In this document: positions 58,029-64,000 of the stretch, one piece after another
Numbering within the stretch: position 1 is the stretch's first letter
How the letters are laid out: each line of letters starts with the position of its first letter
Assembly: GCA_945859605.1 (NCBI GenBank)
Contig: OX243815.1
Location: forward strand, 38,211,665 to 38,275,664
Direction of reading: 5' to 3'
DNA length: 64,000 nucleotides
Source of the DNA: Lumbricus rubellus
Taxonomy: Eukaryota > Annelida > Clitellata > Crassiclitellata > Lumbricidae
Notes under the pieces: model-generated
Databases searched by the model: none
What the model was told of the DNA's origin: nothing
What the model saw: only the letters and a program-made list of their open reading frames with translations
Position numbers and translations under genes: made by a program

Positions 58029-58673
58029 GCATCAGTTTATACGCGACCACTGCGTTGAGTCCATGGTCGCTTTAAGGCGAGTGCGGATCCGGGTGGTGTG
58101 ATAACCAAGTTACCAACCAATGGCCCCTCCTCTGACAACCAAGTGCATATTATTCTTCAGATTCGGGCCCCCTCAAAACTGCTCCCCCGGGTGCTGCAGC
58201 GCCCTTAGCACTCGCCTCAGAGATGAAGCTCAGGTGTGGTAGGGCTTCTCACCTGACAACGTTCCCAGCTAAGAGAACATCGATGAATGTTTGGTTCTAT
58301 CTTCTGCTTGCAATTATTCACATGTGACTGTTAGGCGCGTCCATCTTTGAGATTTATTAATCTTTATTAATGAAAAAACAGCTGTTAGCATAATTATGTA
58401 AGTGCTGCCAAACAACCCCATTAAGCTTCTTTCAGCCAGATGCAGATTTGAGAATTTGTCTGGTTGAAGAGAGAGACTAGCACTGAATTCCGAAATCCCA
58501 ACTTCATTGTAGGCCTACTTCTGCTTTAGCATGGCATTCCATTGCATATCTGCTAACTCCATCTGTATATCTGTTGTTGCAGCAAAAGAAGTAGAAAATA
58601 GCTTGCAAATTGGTTGTAATCGCATCAGAACTGTAAAATCGGGTTTTAAACGATTTCTTACTTAAAAACACAG

Positions 58674-59235
58674 ATGGCTGTAGCGGGCCGAATTTATCGG
58701 GTCAATGCTGGAGACCATTGGTTTAGGCCCTTAGGGAGTGAATTTTTAATGGTTAATAGGCAGGACATGAGTTTTTGGATTGGTGAGACTTCGAATTTCA
58801 AAAGAAAGCACTTCGATTTGAGTGGAGACGTTGCCCTTCTAAGCATTATGCAAACTGTGCCTTCTCTGCCATGGTAAGACCTTCGTCCTAGAATGCTGGA
58901 GACCAGTGGTTTATGAAGTGAATTTTCAATAGTTAGATCGGATAAACAGGTAGGGCACACATTTTTGGATTGGTGAGACTTCGAATTTCAATGGAAAGCA
59001 CTTCGATTTGAGTGGAGACGTTGCCCTTCTGAGCATTATGCAGAACTGTGCCTTCTCTTTGTTAAGACCCTCGTCCTGGAATGGTCTTCTCTTGACGCTT
59101 CACAGCCTATCTAGAGCTCCTTCTAAGGTACCGTATTCATCTCTTATCTCAGGACAACTTTGTGTGGCCACGCTGGAGTTTGAGAGCCTCTGAGTAGTCC
59201 CACTCCCCCTTGAGGAGGCGCTATACAAATTCATT
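58674..59235 (+). repeat. Tandem duplication of about 186 bp ending in SINE tail
   Basis: GCTGGAGACCATTGGTTTA and GCTGGAGACCAGTGGTTTA head two units, both containing TTGGATTGGTGAGACTTCGA and GAGTGGAGACGTTGCCCTTC. The array ends in GAGGCGCTATACAAATTC. Confidence 0.8.
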
Positions 59236-60006
59236 TAATAAACTCAGCAAATGAATTAGCAAATAAGACACATTGTCAAGACATTCTCATGCTTGTCACA
59301 TGACTCTTAGCTCTGCTCCGTGATTGGTCGCTCTGCATCCCTTCAGAGTTGAATCAAATCAATTGATGAAGCGTCTTTAAATATAATTGCTCAATAATTC
59401 TACTTTTAAACATGAACAATGAACACGTTAATTGCAGGCAAAACAAATTTTTCTTCTGAAAATAAACCTACGTCATTTGAAATAAATAAGGGCCTATAAA
59501 CTAAAATTTTCTCAGTGTAAATCAAGCAAAAATTATATTGTCTGATCGTGCAACTAAAGTCACAATAATACGTTATTTAACTAAGGACTGTTATAATTTA
59601 AGTTAAATGTTATGTCGTAGGCCTATAATTAGCACCGAGTGTTTCAGACGTTGAGTCGGAACCGAGTTGTTTCTCCGCGACGTACATAATGCCCCGTCGG
59701 GGTCCTGCTGTCTCGAACTTATTTTTGTCCGTAGTATCCGATAGGTTCAGTGCAGTATCCAGTTATTGGTACGTTGCGATCGGTGTTCAAGATCAGAGCG
59801 CATGATAACTATAAAAAATACAAAAGAGACGTTCACTTTCTGTCATTTATCGGCTTATATTCAGTGGACATTATTATAAAAATTGCAAAAATCACTTGAT
59901 TATGATCCATGTGGAGTGGAGTGTAGAAAAGATGACTTTACTGCGGTACACTAAAAAAGACAGTGGGGGTTGCACCCGTCAGCACGTCGGACGTCGTCTT
60001 CAATTC

Positions 60007-60204
60007 TCACCTTGGACTGGTCGTGTGATAACAGGACTGTAAGACGTTTAAGAATTTCCCTGAAGAGTCGCTATAATATTAATTTTATGTGATTATTCTT
60101 TTTTTTACCCGAGGTATCTCAGATCCCTCGGGTGCTCGGGAGTTCAAAAAATTATTTGAAGACGTCATATTTTATATTATTATTACTATTATTTTTATTA
60201 TTAC

Positions 60205-60239
<35 letters not shown>

Positions 60240-61531
60240 ATTAATTATTATTATTATTATTATTATCGCTGATCATACGCCAACATTTTACATTAACAGT
60301 AGTAGCCTATTATCAATATAATTATGGGTATATAATTATTTACACATGTAACTGGATAAAACGCAATTGACGAACTTACTGGAGGAACGACGAGGACTCC
60401 GACGAGGTTGAGGCAGATCAGATTTACGGTCGCGTACCAATATGGTTCAGACTGAATGACAGAAAATCAGATCATAAATTCAGTTTCATTTACAGAAGGA
60501 TAGGTCTACTCTAGAACTGAAACTTACTTCTACAATAACAGATGAACCGTTCGCATAATGATGAATTACAAAAGAACAATTCGACGTTACAGTTTTAGAT
60601 GCACAATGAAGATAATAATTCAAAACTTATTATTTCGCATAAATTTACTTATAAATATATTGCATCTCAACTGGCATCACATTATAATATTCAGCTAAAC
60701 AGAAATCATCAGATTTTGAGAAAGCTGAAATTGCGAGTTTACTGCTGCGATATAAAAAGAGGTTAAAAACAAGAGTATACTATAGAAAAAATCCACCTTC
60801 CATGGGTAAGCGCCACAGCAGTTTGCTGTCCACCAAATGTTGGTTTCTCCTCGCCTCCCCCCAAAAAGCAGGATTCCAGCTAACACGTTGGATGTCGCGT
60901 AGGTTACGGCGGACCATAAATTAAAGGACATAATACCTTGCTGTTGATTTCAGCTATGCTAGGTCAATTTTGCATCGTTTAGGCTACCCGGACGCGCGGC
61001 GTGACTATTGTAACTCTAGCCTATAGGCCTATGTGAGGCACACTGCATGACTTGTAAAACCCATCGTCTATAATTGAAACTGTGCTCACCGAATAGTGGC
61101 CGACCAGTTACAACACGTCAATAGCTGATATCAGAATTTTTTAATCGAGTTGCACTTGCTTCCTCTGTACAGAAACGGCTTTGATTCAGCATAAAATGTA
61201 GGCCTACCTTGCATCGTCCTAACATAAAGTAATCTGTGGATAGAATCGCCTCAGTAGCAATGTCGACAATGTTCTAACTATTCTAACAAATCTGTTCTCA
61301 TGATTGAATGAATTATTTTAAAAAACTTACGTGTCCCACTTCAGCAACAGCGCCGAGGAGACAAGTTAGATGACAGCTGCTCGCAGCGTATGCGATGATT
61401 GCAGCCACCTCAATCTCGAAGTTAGGTATCAGCGGGGCTGGAACATCGCCGTAGTCATTCGCATCTGCAACGGAGCAGAAGACTAAGGCAGCGACGAAGA
61501 CAGCTGCAGCGAGATTCATCACGACCTTCAT
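60007..61531 (-). CDS. Small secreted protein, three predicted exons, copy 2
   Basis: Paralogue of the gene at 47941-49480. Exons: 61331-61531 (67 codons), 60380-60451 (24 codons), tentative 60007-60036 (9 codons and TGA). Signal peptide ends FCSVADA; mature start NDYGDVPAPLIPNF; SCHLTC conserved; exon 2 EPYWYATVNLICLNLVGVLV, one codon longer than copy 1. Relative to copy 1, exon 3 has lost a net 4 bases just before the CCAGTCCA block, so the frame ends early and the product would be about 100 residues. Donors GTAAGT conserved. I cannot assign a function. Confidence 0.58.
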
Positions 61532-61648
61532 GGTTCTGAGGATCACCGGAAGTGCTCAAGGAGTCGATGAAGGAATCAAGTCTTCTTCTTCTTCGTCTTC
61601 TTTCTCTGCAGCTGAGGAACTGATGCAGCAACCGTCTTGTCTCGCTGG

Positions 61649-61656
61649 CTTTTATA
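61649..61656 (-). promoter_or_regulatory. TATA box of secreted-protein gene copy 2
   Basis: TATAAAAG at the same distance pattern as in copy 1, followed by the same GACAAGACGGTTGCTGCATC leader. Confidence 0.75.
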
Positions 61657-62959
61657 GTCGATGTTCACTCGGGTGGGATGGGTTGTTTGTGCAAGACTAT
61701 AACTGAAAATACATATGAGGACGTCACGAATTGTTCAAAATGCTACCAGTCAGAGAGAGAAAAACAGAAATAGGCACGTAGTCAAGTGGCAAAAAAGTCT
61801 AATAGGAAAATAATGGCTTATCGTTAATTGTAATTAAAACACGTCGTTCGAAAAACAGTCAGCAACGCAGGGAAAGCTAGTCATGTGACGAAGAGTAAAT
61901 CAGTCATTGGACTGCATCATGGAGGAGATTGTAAAATGGTCAAGTTAAAAAATACTAATGAGATGTTTTCGAGAGACAACTTTAGCAAAACAACTGCTCG
62001 TGAAGGTTACAAATCTTTTTCGCTGATAACGACTTGTCTGTGGTCTTTGTTTTTGAGAGGTAAGGCACGTCGCCTGCTGGCCTTTCTTCGAAGCTTGAAG
62101 GCGTCAGTGTTGATGAACTATATCCATATTCTGAAAACCGAATCTGTTGCCCCCCCCCCCAACACGAGTAGCTAAACTCGTTTGAATTCTTAACCCTGAC
62201 AAGTTAAAATTATTAGCTAAAGGATGTGTGAGTGACTGGATTTTGCATTAGAATCAATTCCATTTTCAAACACGGAAATATTCGAAATATTACTCAGCAG
62301 CATCAGTGAAAGGCGTGCGGAATATTTTCTAGCTCGGATTCGGAGATAAATTCAGATAATGAAAACAAAATACTGAGAATATTGCATTTAGTTAATTTGA
62401 ACTTCAAGTAGGCCTACTGATCAGGTCGATGGCCGAGAAGCAGAAGGTGTCATGGAGCGGCTGCATTACAAAAACAAGGCTATTGAAATCGATCGTATAA
62501 ACGCAACAACTTATAAAATCCATACTTCGTGAGTCGTGACAATCATAACAAGTTAAATTTATTGCGGATAAGCCGCCCCGGAGACGGTAATGGCAATCGT
62601 AGGCTGTGGTAGGCCTAATCGTAATCGTAATCGTACACGTAAGGTCGAAATTTCTAAAGTGAGCTGTAGTTGAGTTTTATGACTGTTATGACATTTTGTT
62701 TAGATATTTTGAGCCATTCGAGTGATTTGAGGATAGGAGTGATCATTGATGTGGTGGCGTTTGTGGCTTCGGTGACAGCACGGGCGATGGCATTCTGAAG
62801 AGCTTGGAGGCGGTGTATTTGGTGATGTCTATGTCCAGGAAGAAAAATTACTGTAGTGTTATTTAACGTAAACTTTAGAATGTGGATGCAGAATGAAAGT
62901 CAAATTTAGAGCGGACTCTTCGAAGGCCATGGATATTGGCATGCAGCAAGAGCGGAAAA

Positions 62960-63025
62960 GATTGGTAGCCTATTGTGATTGTAGCGGTATGACCGCGTTA
63001 CGGCGCCATATAAATTGTCGTTATT
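62960..63025 (+). repeat. SINE 3' tail (GGCGCCATATAAATTG)
   Basis: GCGCCATATAAATTGTCG followed by ATT repeats; same group as 52530, 57720 and 59215. Confidence 0.55.
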
Positions 63026-63649
63026 ATTATGTGTATATAGGTTTCGGACATGATGATATATGCAGGGAATGTGTGAACGGATGCAGAGTCAATGTTGATT
63101 GAATAGAGGGGTCTGGAATTTTCTTGAGTTGCTCATGGAGACCTATAAGTAAGAGTCTAGTTTTAAAAGGGTTCAGGAATAGGAGATTTGAGGTAATCCA
63201 GGATGAAATTTGGCTAACTACATGCATGGAGAAGATGATCAGTGGAATCGGATAAACTACATGCATGGAGAGAAAGAGATGATTATTATAGAATGTTTTC
63301 AGCAAATAGGTGACCGTGACGGTCAACTGAGAGGATTGAGCCAATGCTTAAATTTCTGCAGAGTTTAATGGATGCAGATGTGAACATGTGTTTTGGGTAA
63401 ATAGGCCTACTGCATAGAATGGGTTTACACTTTACAGGTTCAAATCCTTCCCAAAAATTAAGTGTTTTCCGAATTAAAAAAAATACTTCTACGCATTGCA
63501 TAACCATGCCCGCTAAAACCCCACGAAATAATAACCATCACCTCAAAATTTTATCCTGTATACGCCCGGCTGTACAGCACAAAAATCATCTGTTTCTGTC
63601 TGCGTCCAGAGATGATGCATCAAGCGGAAGAAAGAGAAGATAGGACAGA

Positions 63650-63790
63650 GGCAGCAGCAGAAGAAGAAGAAAACGAAGAAGAAGAAGAAGAAGAAGAAGA
63701 AGAAGAAGAAGAAAAAGAAGAAGAAGAACAAGAAGAGAAGGAGAAGGAGTAATAATAATAAGAAGAAGGAGGAGCAGGAGGAGGAGGTAG
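63650..63790 (+). repeat. GAA/GGA polypurine repeat
   Basis: About 140 bp almost purely purine on the + strand (GAAGAA, GGAGGA). The phenylalanine-rich minus frame is its translation only. Confidence 0.92.
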
Positions 63791-64000
63791 GGAGATTTAG
63801 GGAGATTTTGAATTTTTTAACTTAGGCAAATGTCAAATATAGGCTAATCATGCCGTACGCCGTAAGCCATAAAAGTCTGACAAACAAAACAGTATTCGCT
63901 AATGCGTTGGTGCCGGCTGGACTGTCTGAACAACAAGGTGAAAACCGCATGTTGCTATCATACAAAAAAAACAGCTGCAATTTATTTACAGATGTAGGCC

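Larger units (their letters stand above)
59318..62660. repeat. Segmental duplication, copy 2
   Basis: Direct, collinear copy of 47371-51420 with many substitutions and small indels; homology crosses coding and noncoding parts alike. Confidence 0.9.

Noticed and set aside
57669..58101. Cys-Met-Tyr and His-Thr-Tyr repeat frames
   Set aside because: Translations of the CATA/CATG microsatellite.
63543..63731. Phe-rich 62-residue frame
   Set aside because: Translation of the polypurine GAA repeat.

Overview
This is animal nuclear DNA. It is AT-rich, with phased multi-exon coding segments, intron-containing tRNA genes, many microsatellites and several superfamilies of eukaryotic transposon. The strongest single-copy gene is a delphilin (GRID2IP)-type formin. 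Together with the RTE, hAT and mariner relics, the GCGCTATA-tailed SINEs and the very frequent word AGGCCTA, this suggests a marine invertebrate, possibly an echinoderm or another non-vertebrate deuterostome. That placement is inference.

About 1 to 33,900, minus strand: one gene runs through the whole left half. Twenty-one exons can be read, each with GT/AG boundaries and compatible phases, giving about 1,143 codons before the window ends inside the FH2 domain. The order is PDZ, PDZ, harmonin-N-like helical domain (HHD), PDZ, HHD, HHD, acidic/basic linker, proline-rich FH1, start of FH2. Vertebrate delphilin, as I know it, has two PDZ and two HHD, so this version carries an extra PDZ and an extra HHD. 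The extra HHD is encoded by a duplicated exon pair that keeps the same intron phases.

The introns are full of inserts. These include a 4.6-kb terminal-inverted-repeat (TIR) element holding a 5'-truncated RTE retrotransposon, a MITE probably nested in a hAT-like element, an internally deleted mariner, and a 2.5-kb hAT relic with a perfect 8-bp target duplication. One intron also holds a tRNA island with two divergent tRNA-Arg(TCT) genes with introns, three tRNA-Ser genes (CGA, AGA, TGA) and a split tRNA-Arg pseudogene. A CATA microsatellite of about 560 bp starts almost at the first splice donor.

34,000 to 47,000 is intergenic and repeat-rich. It holds a complete but non-autonomous LTR retrotransposon (LTRs, tRNA-Lys primer site, Gag-protease frame, polypurine tract, 4-bp target duplication), whose 5' LTR carries two SINEs at the same target. 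It also holds a 951-bp hAT MITE, an RTE pol relic, an inverted-repeat pair, long microsatellites and a 5'-truncated CR1/L2-like LINE.

47,370 to 62,660 is framed by a diverged direct segmental duplication (47.4-51.4 kb and 59.3-62.7 kb). Each copy carries a minus-strand gene for a small secreted protein with TATA box, signal peptide and three predicted exons; I do not recognise the family. Between the copies, a hAT MITE (8-bp target duplication) has been hit by a full-length RTE element whose 5' half is inverted relative to its 3' half, with a 12-bp target duplication around the whole. This is a textbook twin-priming product.

No prokaryotic operon, CRISPR array or rRNA was seen. The items I consider most worth following are the delphilin domain expansion, the twin-primed RTE, the secreted-protein pair, the 4.6-kb TIR element with about eleven copies of a 15-bp motif, and the Gag-PR-only LTR element.
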